Assembly: GCA_034678545.1 (NCBI GenBank)
Contig: JAXDBS010000029.1
Span: 86,142-150,141 of the forward strand
Direction: 5' to 3'
Length of the DNA stretch: 64,000 bases
Source: UBA5614 sp034678545
GTDB lineage: Bacteria; Cloacimonadota; Cloacimonadia; Cloacimonadales; Cloacimonadaceae
Each line of letters opens with the position of its first letter. Position 1 is the stretch's first letter. A model generated the notes under the pieces. The model was not told the origin of the DNA and searched no databases. It saw only the letters and a program-made list of their open reading frames with translations. The translations under genes were made by a program, and so were the position numbers. Below, in pieces: positions 53,937 to 62,217 of the stretch.

Positions 53937-53999
53937 CATTACTTACCCATTACGGACCAAGTCCGTATTGGGTCCGTAATGGGTCCGTAGTGCAAGCAA
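53937..53999. repeat. Decayed copy of the 29041 inverted-repeat element
   Basis: CATTACTTACCCATTACGGA..., then GTCCGTATTGGGTCCGTAAT and GGGTCCGTAGTGCAAGCAA. The arms no longer pair fully. The remainder of the 53697-54526 gap is non-coding, with scattered AAGTCC(G/A)TAATTCC and AAGGACTCC words between 54240 and 54430. Confidence 0.65.
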
Positions 54000-54440
54000 G
54001 GAGGAAAGATCTATTAAAATTGCATAGTTACATATGTGACAAATGATTAATTCCACATTACAAATTCAGCAGATTGCGGATTAACGGAACGCCGGATTTA
54101 TCCGGCCGGTCCGCCAGATTCATCCGGTTTTTTTTTGATTCATTGGGTACAGACGTCCCCGCCCGTGCCAAGAAAACACCTGATTGATCCGGTTTTTACG
54201 CGTCCGGGAGTCCTTTTTGCCGGTGCATACTCTGGCGGCGACACCAACTCAAGGGCAAAACTGACTTCGGGATGACGGGATAGTTACTGCCTGAAGTCCG
54301 TAATTCCCTCTGCCGGGATGACCTTCCGGGTGAACGCCGGAATCAAGGACTCCTTTAGCAGCCTAAAGTCCATAATTCCAGAAATGTACGGGATTCACTG
54401 AACCTGCGAAAGAATTAAGGACTCCAGCCCGTCAGATGCT

Positions 54441-54493
54441 GTGGGTACAGGCGTCCCGCCTGTACCAGGACAAGCGGGGACGCTTGTCCCTAC
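54441..54493. repeat. Two-hairpin REP/BIME-like element
   Basis: GTACAGGCG-TCC-CGCCTGTAC followed by GGACAAGCG-GGGA-CGCTTGTCC and CTAC, nearly the same as 29317-29368. The left GTAG head is changed to GTGG. Confidence 0.75.
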
Positions 54494-54526
54494 AAGCAAA
54501 ACGGACTCCGGTATGGGGGCGGGACT

Positions 54527-55480
54527 TCAGTTTACCGGGGTGGGGGGCCGCTCGCCTCTGAGGATGGCGATGGCGTTGTCCGCCGCCAGGAGGGCCATGG
54601 CAGTGCGGGTCTCGATGCTGGCGCTGCCGATGTGAGGGGCCAGCACGACGTTGGGCAGGTCCGGCAAGCCATCGGCCAAAGCAGGCTCATCTTCAAACAC
54701 ATCCAGTCCGGCCGCGAAGATACGCCCGTTTTTTAAAGCTTGAACCAGAGCCTGTTCATCCACGATCGGGCCGCGGGCGGTGTTGATAAGCACGGAGGTT
54801 GGTTTCATCAGGCTGAGCTCGCGCGCGCCCACCAGATGGCGCGTTTGAGGGGTGAGGGGAGCGTGGATGGAGATGAAATCCGCTGCCCGGAAAAGCGTGT
54901 CCAGTTCCACGCAGGCAGCGGGAAAATCCAGGTCCGGGACAGGACAGTTGCTGTTGTGATAGATGATCTTCATGCCGAAACCCACAGCCCGGCGGGCCAC
55001 GGCCAGGCCGATGCGGCCCAGGCCGATGATGCCCAAAGTCTTGCCGTGGATATCCCGGCCCAGCAGGAGCATGGGCTCCCAGCCCCGGAAAGCGCCTTTC
55101 CTAATCAGGGCGTCGCCTTCCACGACGCGGCGCGCGGCGGCCATGAGCAGCGCCCAGGCAAGGTCAGCCGTGGTCTCGGTCAGTACGTCCGGCGTATTGG
55201 TCACCACGATGCCGCGGGCGGCGGCGTAATCCAGATCGATGTTGTTGAAGCCGACCGCGTAATTGCAGATACCTTTGAGGTTGGGGTTGGAGTCGATGAC
55301 CTCTTTGTCCACCGGGTTGGTCAGCAGACAGAGCAGGACGTCGCAGCAGCGCAGGGCGGCGATGAGCTCCTCCTTGTCCCAATCGCGGCCCAAAGGATTG
55401 ACCTCGACTTCGTCAAAATGGGCTGCCAGCTTATCCAGCGCGGGCTGGGGCAGGCGGCGGGTGATCAGGATCCTGGACAT
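54527..55480 (-). CDS. D-2-hydroxyacid dehydrogenase (glyoxylate/hydroxypyruvate reductase type)
   Basis: A 317-residue NAD(P)-dependent enzyme. The dinucleotide-binding loop is GIIGLGRIGLAVARRA, the substrate and catalytic Arg is in NTARGPIVDEQALVQAL, the Glu in DVFEDEP, and the catalytic His in LAPHIGSASIETR. The substrate-side N-terminus (ILITRRLPQPALDKLAAHFD) resembles D-glycerate dehydrogenase and glyoxylate reductase rather than phosphoglycerate dehydrogenase, which would carry an ACT domain. Probable role: reversible reduction of a small 2-keto acid. Ribosome site AAAAAAGGATAAT. Flanked by repeat DNA on both sides; no operon partner is obvious. Confidence 0.87.
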   Translation of the reverse strand: MSRILITRRLPQPALDKLAAHFDEVEVNPLGRDWDKEELIAALRCCDVLLCLLTNPVDKEVIDSNPNLKGICNYAVGFNNIDLDYAAARGIVVTNTPDVLTETTADLAWALLMAAARRVVEGDALIRKGAFRGWEPMLLLGRDIHGKTLGIIGLGRIGLAVARRAVGFGMKIIYHNSNCPVPDLDFPAACVELDTLFRAADFISIHAPLTPQTRHLVGARELSLMKPTSVLINTARGPIVDEQALVQALKNGRIFAAGLDVFEDEPALADGLPDLPNVVLAPHIGSASIETRTAMALLAADNAIAILRGERPPTPVN

Positions 55481-55613
55481 AAATTATCCTTTTTTGTATT
55501 GGCAGGCCCGCTGTCCGAAGTCCGTTTTGCCTTAGGGTCTGGTAATCCGATTATGCCGCGTAGGCAAAAAGGACTCCGGTATACCGGAACGTCGCTTCAG
55601 CCGGTGTTCCTTT

Positions 55614-55690
55614 GGTACAGGCGGGGACGCCTGTACCTACTACTTGGCGGGGACGCCTGTATTTACTACAAGGCGCAGCGCCTGTAACTA
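55614..55690. repeat. Three tandem REP-like hairpins ending inside a stop codon
   Basis: GGTACAGGCG-GGGA-CGCCTGTACC with CTAC (55614-55640), a second shorter hairpin about 55646-55666 (GGCG-GGGA-CGCC), and a third about 55671-55690 (AGGCGCAGCGCCT then AACTAC). The TAG stop of the M29 gene (55690-55688 on the minus strand) is part of the last unit's CTAC. Confidence 0.7.
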
Positions 55691-57766
55691 CTTCTTCCTG
55701 ATCTTGAGCAGGGGCTGGTTCAACTCTTCGGTGCCGGGTACGGCGAACAGGCCGTCCTTGATGATATAGGTCCGGGAGCCGTCCCTGCCGATGGCGGCAA
55801 TGGAGCCCAGCATCTCATAGGGCAAAGTGATATCGGTGTGGACCTGGGTATAGGCTTTGAGCGGGTCCTTTTTACGCAGGGCGGAGAACTCATTTTCCAC
55901 GGCGATGATCTTCTTGCCGTCAAAGAAGTTGAAGTGGTCCACGTCCTCCTCGTGGGAGTAGCAGGTGTCGCCCACGGCGAAGTGGGGCCCCATCTTTTCA
56001 ATGATCAGGATGGGCAGCAGGTGCAGGATGCCATACCTGAGCGCCATGCGGTAGGCGGCGGTGTTGGTGCCGATGGCGAATTCACCGATGGGCAGGGTCT
56101 TGTGGGGCAGCAGCAGGTTTTCCTCCACATACTTGCGATTGGCGGCCCTGTCCTTGAAATTGGAGCAGGAATAGTCCCTGATCATGCCGTCCTTGAAGGT
56201 GAGCTTGAGGTTCTTGAAGCGCAGGTTGTGCAGATAGATGTCCCGCACGTGGAGGGTGCCGTTGGTGCCTTTGAGGAGAGGCGAGGTGAAGACCTCCCCC
56301 ACCGGGATGTTAACGTCGGCCACGCAGTTCTCGAAATTGGTCTGCGTTTGGGGATTCTGAAGCTTGTGCAGCCTGACGCTGATGTCTGTCTGGTTGCCGG
56401 CCTTGCCCTTGACGCGGACATACTCGGCCCGGTCCAGGACGTCGATGATCTTCTGCTGCAGCCGGGCGTAATGCATGCTGTCCAGCAGGTTGACTTCGAG
56501 GGTATCGGCAAAGATGCGGCGGAAATCGTTGCCGATCTCGGGAGAGGGGAAGGCGATGATGCAGAAGCTGCTTTCCTCCCTTTTGTAATAACGGTAGAAA
56601 TTCTGGGCGGTAAGCCCGGAGAACTGCTGCAGGAGCTGCCGCTGCTCCGGAGACAGCTTGAAGGCGGCAGGATTGTCCTGCGGGCAGAAGGGCTGCTCGC
56701 CAAACTGCTCCACATACACCGGCCCTGCCTGCAGCCTGAGCAGATCAGCCATCTGCCGGAGGGCACGTTCGTGGGCCTTGAGCATTTTATCCACGAATTT
56801 CTGGTCAAAAAACACAGCCTGGCTGAAGCGGTGGTCATAGTCATACTGCTTGTTGAAGCCCTGGGTCCGGGGCAGCTGCACCACCGACTCCAGGCCCAGC
56901 CTGCCCAGATCGCGGACCAGAAAGCGCCCCAGGCGCTCCATCCCCGCCGGAATGATGAGAGAGGCATATTTTTTGATCTTGTGGGAGCGGTTACCCCGGA
57001 TGAAACCATCCTTGTAGGCCTGGACAATGTAGCGGGAGAGCTGCTTCAGTTCTGTTTCGGGATAGGAATTCATGAAGCGGGCGAGCTCCAGGACGTGTTT
57101 GGAGATATGAACCCCATACCGGTAAAGGTAGGTGAGATCACTGAGGTCGGCCTTGAGGATGATGTTCTTGAAATAATCCTGCCGGGGGCTGTAGCGCCAG
57201 TAGAGGCTGAAGAGCTGGCGCTGAAACATATCCTGTTCCATGAAGCGGCGGATGACCTTGTGCAGGGCGTCGGACCGGGATGCGTCCCGCCCGTAGACAT
57301 AGCCCAGTTCGGTCAGGTCGGCAAACAGCCGGTTGAGCTGGCCGAGAGTGACAAAGCGCTGCTGGATGAGCATGGCGGGATAGTCCCGGAATCTCGCATA
57401 GACCATGCATAACTGCTGACCGAGTTCTTTGCCCAGCCGCTGCACGGCATAGGCGGGGTTGGCAAAGCTTTCCGCATAACCGGATTGCGGGTCCAGATCG
57501 GCATAAAAGTCCTTTTGCATGGCCTGCAGCTTCTTCAGGGTGAAATCATTGCGTTTCAGAGGGCTGGCATAGAAGTCCCAGTACCTGCTGCCCAATTTGA
57601 TCAGTTTCTGCAGCGCGGCCAGATAATCCAGGACCGCCGGGTCCAGCTTGCGGCCCAACCTGTCCACGAGCGCCAGATGTTCGATGCAGACCAGCTGGAA
57701 GGATCTGAGCCAATTGTCATATCCGGCCCGGGTCCAGGCCTGCAAGGTATCCCTGAGATCTGTCAT
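55688..57766 (-). CDS. M29-family aminopeptidase with long N-terminal region
   Basis: A 692-residue protein. The C-terminal 370 residues are an M29 metallo-aminopeptidase: NIPVGEVFTSPLLKGTNGTL, GEFAIGTNTAAYRM, EKMGPHFAVGDTCYSHEEDV and FFDGKKIIAVENEFSALR contain the Glu and His/Asp residues that bind the two metals in this family. Short members are about 370-410 residues. Here a helical N-terminal half of about 310 residues (DYLAALQKLIKLGSRYWDFY, YWRYSPRQDYFKNIIL) precedes it; I do not recognise it. Cytoplasmic, probably in peptide turnover. Start ATG 57766 has AAAGGAGAGC. The last codons lie inside a REP-like hairpin. Confidence 0.83.
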   Translation of the reverse strand: MTDLRDTLQAWTRAGYDNWLRSFQLVCIEHLALVDRLGRKLDPAVLDYLAALQKLIKLGSRYWDFYASPLKRNDFTLKKLQAMQKDFYADLDPQSGYAESFANPAYAVQRLGKELGQQLCMVYARFRDYPAMLIQQRFVTLGQLNRLFADLTELGYVYGRDASRSDALHKVIRRFMEQDMFQRQLFSLYWRYSPRQDYFKNIILKADLSDLTYLYRYGVHISKHVLELARFMNSYPETELKQLSRYIVQAYKDGFIRGNRSHKIKKYASLIIPAGMERLGRFLVRDLGRLGLESVVQLPRTQGFNKQYDYDHRFSQAVFFDQKFVDKMLKAHERALRQMADLLRLQAGPVYVEQFGEQPFCPQDNPAAFKLSPEQRQLLQQFSGLTAQNFYRYYKREESSFCIIAFPSPEIGNDFRRIFADTLEVNLLDSMHYARLQQKIIDVLDRAEYVRVKGKAGNQTDISVRLHKLQNPQTQTNFENCVADVNIPVGEVFTSPLLKGTNGTLHVRDIYLHNLRFKNLKLTFKDGMIRDYSCSNFKDRAANRKYVEENLLLPHKTLPIGEFAIGTNTAAYRMALRYGILHLLPILIIEKMGPHFAVGDTCYSHEEDVDHFNFFDGKKIIAVENEFSALRKKDPLKAYTQVHTDITLPYEMLGSIAAIGRDGSRTYIIKDGLFAVPGTEELNQPLLKIRKK

Positions 57767-57846
57767 GTGCTCTCCTTTAAAATGTTTTTAGAGTAAACAC
57801 TATGGGAAAGAAACGGGTTGAGGTGTCAACAACAAACTTCGGGGGC

Positions 57847-57879
57847 AAAAAAAAGGCTGCCGATTACTCAGCAGCCTTT
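57847..57879 (-). terminator. Rho-independent terminator after the 370-residue protein gene
   Basis: Minus strand: AAAGGCTGC, loop TGAGTAATCG, GCAGCCTTT followed by more T. It starts 18 bases after the stop codon at 57897. Confidence 0.92.
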
Positions 57880-57896
57880 GCATTTGGCAAATCAGC

Positions 57897-59009
57897 TTAT
57901 TTGATCACAGCGATCTTTCTGGTGGTGCTGTAACCTTCGGTGTTCATGGTCAGGTAATACATGCCGTTGGTCACCAGCTTGCCGATGTCATCGCGGCCGT
58001 CCCAGGAGATCTCGTTGTGATAGCCCGCATACTGCTTTTCGGAGATCAGGGTGCGGACCTTCTGGCCTTTGACGTTGTAGATCACCACATTGACAAATTC
58101 CTCCTTGGCCAGGCCATAGGAGCCCGAGTAGGTGGCGGAGGAAGGATTGAAGGGATTGGGTCCCAGCCCGTAGAGGTTGAAAGGAACCGCGACGGACGGA
58201 TTGACGTTGTTGTCAGTGATAGTGATGGAGATGGGCCCAAAGTATTCGGAAAATCCGCCCAGGTCATTGCTCTGCAGCCAGTAGTACCAGGTGCCGACAT
58301 TAACTTCACCGTCAACCACATTGTAGGTGTGGGTGGTGGAAGTGTTGGTGGCTTCGATCATACCCTGGTTGATCTGCAGGGCCTGGGTGATCTGGGGAAC
58401 TTCGCTTCTGAACACATTGTAGCCGGCGGTTTCGGACTCGGACTGGGTGACCCAGGTCAGAGTCACATTGTTCAGCTGCTGCGAGAAGGAAGCAGTAAAA
58501 GCAGAAAGCACGACCGGCACTTGGGGCTCTTCATAGTTGAATTCGATATCGTCAAACAGGATGGACTGCGACCCGGCAGTGGCAACAGGCATCCAGCGGA
58601 CATAAACGTTATTCAGCCCGGACATGTCCAGGGTGACCATGGTCCAGTTGGTGCCGGCATACATGGGATAGCCCGGGAAGTCAGTCCAATCCACCAGGTT
58701 GTAGGAATAGGATACCTTGAACTGGTAGGCGGTCAGATAACGCAGATGCCAGTAGTTGATGCTATTCAGGTTTTGCAGCATGGGGGTGATCATGTAATCA
58801 GTGTTGGCGTTCATCCTGACGCAGTAGTTTCCGCCGTGGGAAGGATAAGTGGGAATGGAAACCCTTTCCACCGAGTTCATGGTCCAGTTGGACGGCGGAT
58901 AGATCAGACCTTCGAAGTTCTCATAGAACACATACCGATCGGCCTGCTGCGCCGTCAACGCGGCCAGCCCGACCATTAAAAAAACAAGCAAGAAGAGTTT
59001 GTGTCTCAT
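57897..59009 (-). CDS. Secreted choice-of-anchor-J-like protein with T9SS tail
   Basis: A 370-residue exported protein. Signal peptide MRHKLFLLVFLMVGLAALTA; then a jelly-roll domain FYENFEGLIYPPSNWTMNSV to DDIEFNYEE, the pattern of cleaved-adhesin/choice-of-anchor-J domains. VPVVLSAFTASFSQ follows with the usual Fn3-like module, and the sorting tail contains GPNPFNPSSATYSG, VVIYNVKGQKV and TTRKIAVIK. Likely a surface glycan-binding or adhesion cargo (inference). Excellent ribosome site TAGGAGGATGTC. Its neighbour at 59194 starts with nearly the same signal peptide and a similar tail, so the two are paralogues. Confidence 0.83.
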   Translation of the reverse strand: MRHKLFLLVFLMVGLAALTAQQADRYVFYENFEGLIYPPSNWTMNSVERVSIPTYPSHGGNYCVRMNANTDYMITPMLQNLNSINYWHLRYLTAYQFKVSYSYNLVDWTDFPGYPMYAGTNWTMVTLDMSGLNNVYVRWMPVATAGSQSILFDDIEFNYEEPQVPVVLSAFTASFSQQLNNVTLTWVTQSESETAGYNVFRSEVPQITQALQINQGMIEATNTSTTHTYNVVDGEVNVGTWYYWLQSNDLGGFSEYFGPISITITDNNVNPSVAVPFNLYGLGPNPFNPSSATYSGSYGLAKEEFVNVVIYNVKGQKVRTLISEKQYAGYHNEISWDGRDDIGKLVTNGMYYLTMNTEGYSTTRKIAVIK

Positions 59010-59154
59010 GACATCCTCCTATACATATGCAGTTTTGTTGTCTTCATTCTTACCTTTCTCTAAACTTTTTCAGAGTACAATTCCTTTTTTAAACACCTTG
59101 CCAGTCTTGTCAAGATATTTCTTCAAATCTCCAGAAATTATTTTTAAACCCCGT

Positions 59155-59177
59155 CCGGGCTGCGGGCTGCAGCCCGG
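59155..59177 (-). terminator. Stem-loop after the 383-residue protein gene
   Basis: Minus strand: CCGGGCTGC, loop AGCC-C, GCAGCCCGG, then ACGGGGTTTAAAAA. A strong stem 16 bases after the stop codon, but the T-run is short and interrupted. Confidence 0.5.
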
Positions 59178-59193
59178 CATCAAAGCGCCCTGT

Positions 59194-60345
59194 TTATTTC
59201 AGAACCGAGATCTTTTTCGAAGCGCTGTAATTGTCTGTGGACATGGTGAGGTAGTAGACGCCCGATTTCACAGGCTTGCCGTTGTCGTCCCGGCCGTCCC
59301 AGCTGATCTCCTTGTGGTATCCGGCCTCCCGCTTGCCATTGATCAGGGTGCGGATCTTCTGGCCTTTGGCGTTGTAGATCACGACATTGACGTTTTCTTC
59401 CCTGGACAGGCCGTAGGAACCATTGTAAACGGCGGCGGCAGGATTGAAGGGATTGGGGCCCAGTTCATCCAGCGTGAAGGCAACGGGCAGGGAAGGATTG
59501 AGCGCGCCGTTGCTGATGTTGATGGAGATGGGTCCGAAGAATTCCGAATACCCGCCCAGGTCGACATTCTGCAGCCAGTAGTACCAGACGCCTTCGGCGG
59601 CATCGTGGTCGGTGAAGCTGTAGCTGGTTTCCTGGGACGTGTTGGCGGCTTCGATCAGGCCAAGGTTGAGCTGGACCGCAGTGTCGATGCTGTTGGCGTT
59701 GTTGCGGAACACATTGAAGCCGGCCGCGCCGGTTTCCGACTGGGTGGTCCAGTGCAGTTCGACAAAATAGGTCTGCTCGACCTGCTGGGTCAGAACTGCG
59801 GTAAAGGAGGAAAGCTCCACCGGCACCCAGTCCGGATTATACCAGAAAGCATCAAAATAGAAGTACTTGAGGGGACTAGGTGGAGGAGGAGTCGGCCGGA
59901 TGCGCATGTACAAGTCGCCCATACCCAGCAGGTTGAGCGAGGTGGGGGTAGGCTGCCAGCCCTGATCAGAAGCCATGTCAATCAATAGGGTCCAAGGCCC
60001 CGCCAAGTCAGGGCCGGGAGTGGCATCTTCCAGTTGATACTCGATCAGGAAATGGTGGTTGCCGGTGTCTTTCTTGTGCTGAAAAATAAACTCCTGCGGA
60101 TCTTCCAGCAACGGGGAGATCATGTAGTTCCCTGCTGCCGAACTCAAGCCGGCGCAGTACATGCCCTCATAGGGATCGGTAGCCGGAACGCCGCCAGCGC
60201 CTGCAGTGGCTGATATCTGGTAAACTCCATCGATGATCCACCCGGCCGGAGGCCAGGTTTCAAAGCCCTCCGCGAAATTCGTTACCGCAGTAAGCCCGAA
60301 TGCAATGCCTGCTAACAAGAACAGAAGAAAAAGTTTGTGTCTCAT
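59194..60345 (-). CDS. Secreted protein with T9SS tail, paralogue of 57897-59009
   Basis: A 383-residue exported protein. I start it at ATG 60345 (MRHKLFLLFLLAGIAFGLTA) with a perfect AGGAGGT site; the open frame above runs into the transposase and is not used. Domains: FAEGFETWPPAGWIIDGVYQ to YFYFDAFWYNPDW (choice-of-anchor-J-like), VPVELSSFTAVLTQ module, and the sorting tail GPNPFNPAAAVYNGS, RTLINGKREAGYHKEISWD and YSASKKISVLK. The last 120 residues are very similar to the 57897 protein, the front less so. cTTGACAg lies 85 bases upstream. An IS4-type element begins about 100 bases upstream of it. Confidence 0.83.
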   Translation of the reverse strand: MRHKLFLLFLLAGIAFGLTAVTNFAEGFETWPPAGWIIDGVYQISATAGAGGVPATDPYEGMYCAGLSSAAGNYMISPLLEDPQEFIFQHKKDTGNHHFLIEYQLEDATPGPDLAGPWTLLIDMASDQGWQPTPTSLNLLGMGDLYMRIRPTPPPPSPLKYFYFDAFWYNPDWVPVELSSFTAVLTQQVEQTYFVELHWTTQSETGAAGFNVFRNNANSIDTAVQLNLGLIEAANTSQETSYSFTDHDAAEGVWYYWLQNVDLGGYSEFFGPISINISNGALNPSLPVAFTLDELGPNPFNPAAAVYNGSYGLSREENVNVVIYNAKGQKIRTLINGKREAGYHKEISWDGRDDNGKPVKSGVYYLTMSTDNYSASKKISVLK

Positions 60346-60448
60346 GACACACCTCCTTTCCAAGATTATTAACTTTTTCCCCCATTTGTTAAAAGCCCTT
60401 TGACTCTCTTTTGTTTCTCCCCGATATTCTGTCAAGTTTTTTCTAACT

Positions 60449-61813
60449 GGCATTCCCCCATTTTTTACACTAGCCTGATTTTCATCTGCCATGGCTCGAT
60501 CAGATCTGCTTTATACGGTGAGGTGTCGTAGTGCCTGTTGTTACGGAAGCAGATTTGCATGACCTGGCTGATCCTGTAGTAGACGAACTGTTGCAGTTTT
60601 GCCCAGTCTTTGGTTTTGAAACAGATAAGCTTAGGGAAAGCCTCTGCAATTTTAACAATAATATCTTTACATGAGTAGATAAAGTATAATGCCAGAGTAA
60701 GCAGCATGTTAAGATTCTTTAGCTTGGTGTAGCTTGCCAGTCTCATACTTTCCCAACCCAAGTCTTGCTTCATTTGGCGATGAACCTCTTCGATCTTCCA
60801 ACGTTTGCGATAGCCGTTTATTGCTTCCTTTATGACTTGTTCTTCTGGCATGTTCTTGTCTGCGAAGTCGCATAGCAGATAGAATTCCTTGCCTTTCCTT
60901 TTGTTCTCAACGTATTTGTGAACCACAACCAGGCTCACTTCAACGCTAGCTGCTCTTTTTGAGGGATGATCATCCGTTCTGACGCCTATTCTTCTTGTGG
61001 CACACCTGAAGGTTTCGTTGGGTTTGAATCCAGGCAGTTCATACTGGAACTTCATAGCCTTAACAGCCTGATCAAAGTTCTTTTCCTCGCAGCCCTCCCT
61101 AATACTCCGAACCCCCATGCCTCGAATGATAAAACGCATTCCGTTGTCCACCAAAAAGCCTATGGTCTTGCGATCATCATATCCCCGATCAAAGACAAAA
61201 ATTCCTCTGCCACCGCACTTAATTGCTATGTCTATCAGTCTATCCTGAAGAATTTGCTTAGTTGAATCAGGTTCCTTGGCAGTTGAGATCAGATCACTGC
61301 TCATAGGAAGCAAATTGTAACCCTGATCATCACCAACGCAAGCCACTATGTTCAACTGATTGTAACCATTTGTCTGATCTGCTTTGCTGCCATTATGGAC
61401 CAGCTTAAGTCCCTCCATCTTTTTCGCATAAGGCTTCTCAATGTCACTTTCATCAACTATGATCAATGAGTCACTCTTGATCTTGGAACTAACCATATCC
61501 AGTAGAACAGATTGCAACTCGGTATCCAAGCCTTCTCGACCCAAGTTACGATAGAATCTCTCGCTGGTCTTTTTGGTGGTGGTTTTGTCTTGGGTGTGCT
61601 TGGCAATATTGAAAACAGATGCGGTTCCAGTACCACAGATACCAAACAACATGTCCCGGATGAACTTAGAAACAGGTCTAGTCATATCCTGGCTTACTCT
61701 GCCGGCAAATCTTGATAATTTCTCTTGCATAAAACCGCGGGTTTCTTTTTGTATCTTGTTCATGAGGTGCTCCTTTTTTGCGTTATTGCTGAACACATCA
61801 AAACTGGAGTGCC
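60449..61813 (-). mobile_element. IS4-type insertion sequence, approximate limits
   Basis: The transposase gene sits in an A+T-rich block unlike its surroundings. Possible terminal inverted repeats are weak: GGCATTCC at 60449-60456 reading inward, and GGCACTCC inward from 61813. I see no convincing target duplication next to them, so the ends are tentative. Confidence 0.35.
60465..61763 (-). CDS. IS4-type DDE transposase
   Basis: A 432-residue transposase starting at ATG 61763 with AAAGGAGCACCTC upstream; an earlier in-frame ATG at 61796 lacks a ribosome site. DDE residues are visible: first Asp in SLIIVDESDIEKPYA, second in GIFVFDRGYDDRKTI, and the Glu in the Y-(R)-x-x-x-x-x-x-E-x-x-x-K region, GYRKRWKIEEVHRQMKQDLG. 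The frame is intact with no stop, so the element may be active or recent. Codons are more A+T-rich than neighbouring genes, as expected for a newcomer. The 61814-62160 DNA to its right is also A+T-rich and has no gene I recognise. Confidence 0.9.
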   Translation of the reverse strand: MNKIQKETRGFMQEKLSRFAGRVSQDMTRPVSKFIRDMLFGICGTGTASVFNIAKHTQDKTTTKKTSERFYRNLGREGLDTELQSVLLDMVSSKIKSDSLIIVDESDIEKPYAKKMEGLKLVHNGSKADQTNGYNQLNIVACVGDDQGYNLLPMSSDLISTAKEPDSTKQILQDRLIDIAIKCGGRGIFVFDRGYDDRKTIGFLVDNGMRFIIRGMGVRSIREGCEEKNFDQAVKAMKFQYELPGFKPNETFRCATRRIGVRTDDHPSKRAASVEVSLVVVHKYVENKRKGKEFYLLCDFADKNMPEEQVIKEAINGYRKRWKIEEVHRQMKQDLGWESMRLASYTKLKNLNMLLTLALYFIYSCKDIIVKIAEAFPKLICFKTKDWAKLQQFVYYRISQVMQICFRNNRHYDTSPYKADLIEPWQMKIRLV

Positions 61814-62160
61814 TCTTTTTGTAAAGATATTTCTATCATATTATTAACATATATTTTTGTCCAAGTTTTTACTCTTTTTCAGCTTCGAGATCTCGCCACT
61901 GTGAGCCGAAAACCAAAAAGTAATCATAAACCATGTCTCGAGCCTCGCTTCTCTCTAAACACGCTTCAGCAACGTGAGACTTCAAATATTCAATGCGATG
62001 GACATTATGTAGGGCTTATGCAATATATTATAGTTAGATATGGCCATCATATGCCACTTTTTTGGGGGTATGCCTAAATTATCCGGAGCCCGCAAAGCCC
62101 GCGCTGGAATCAAGACCTGATCCAAACCAGGATGGATCCGCGCCGGCGGCACCCGGAAAC

Positions 62161-62195
62161 AAAAATGCCCCGCCGGGGCGAACCTTGGCGGGGCT
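62161..62195 (-). terminator. Rho-independent terminator after the protease gene
   Basis: Minus strand: AGCCCCGCC, a 12-base loop, GGCGGGGCATTTTT. It begins 23 bases after the stop codon. Confidence 0.8.
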
Positions 62196-62217
62196 TATAC
62201 TCGAAGCCGGGAGCGGC

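Noticed and set aside
55838..57412. 524-codon plus-strand frame opposite the M29 aminopeptidase
   Set aside because: No recognisable domain or ribosome site; the minus-strand gene carries the catalytic motifs.
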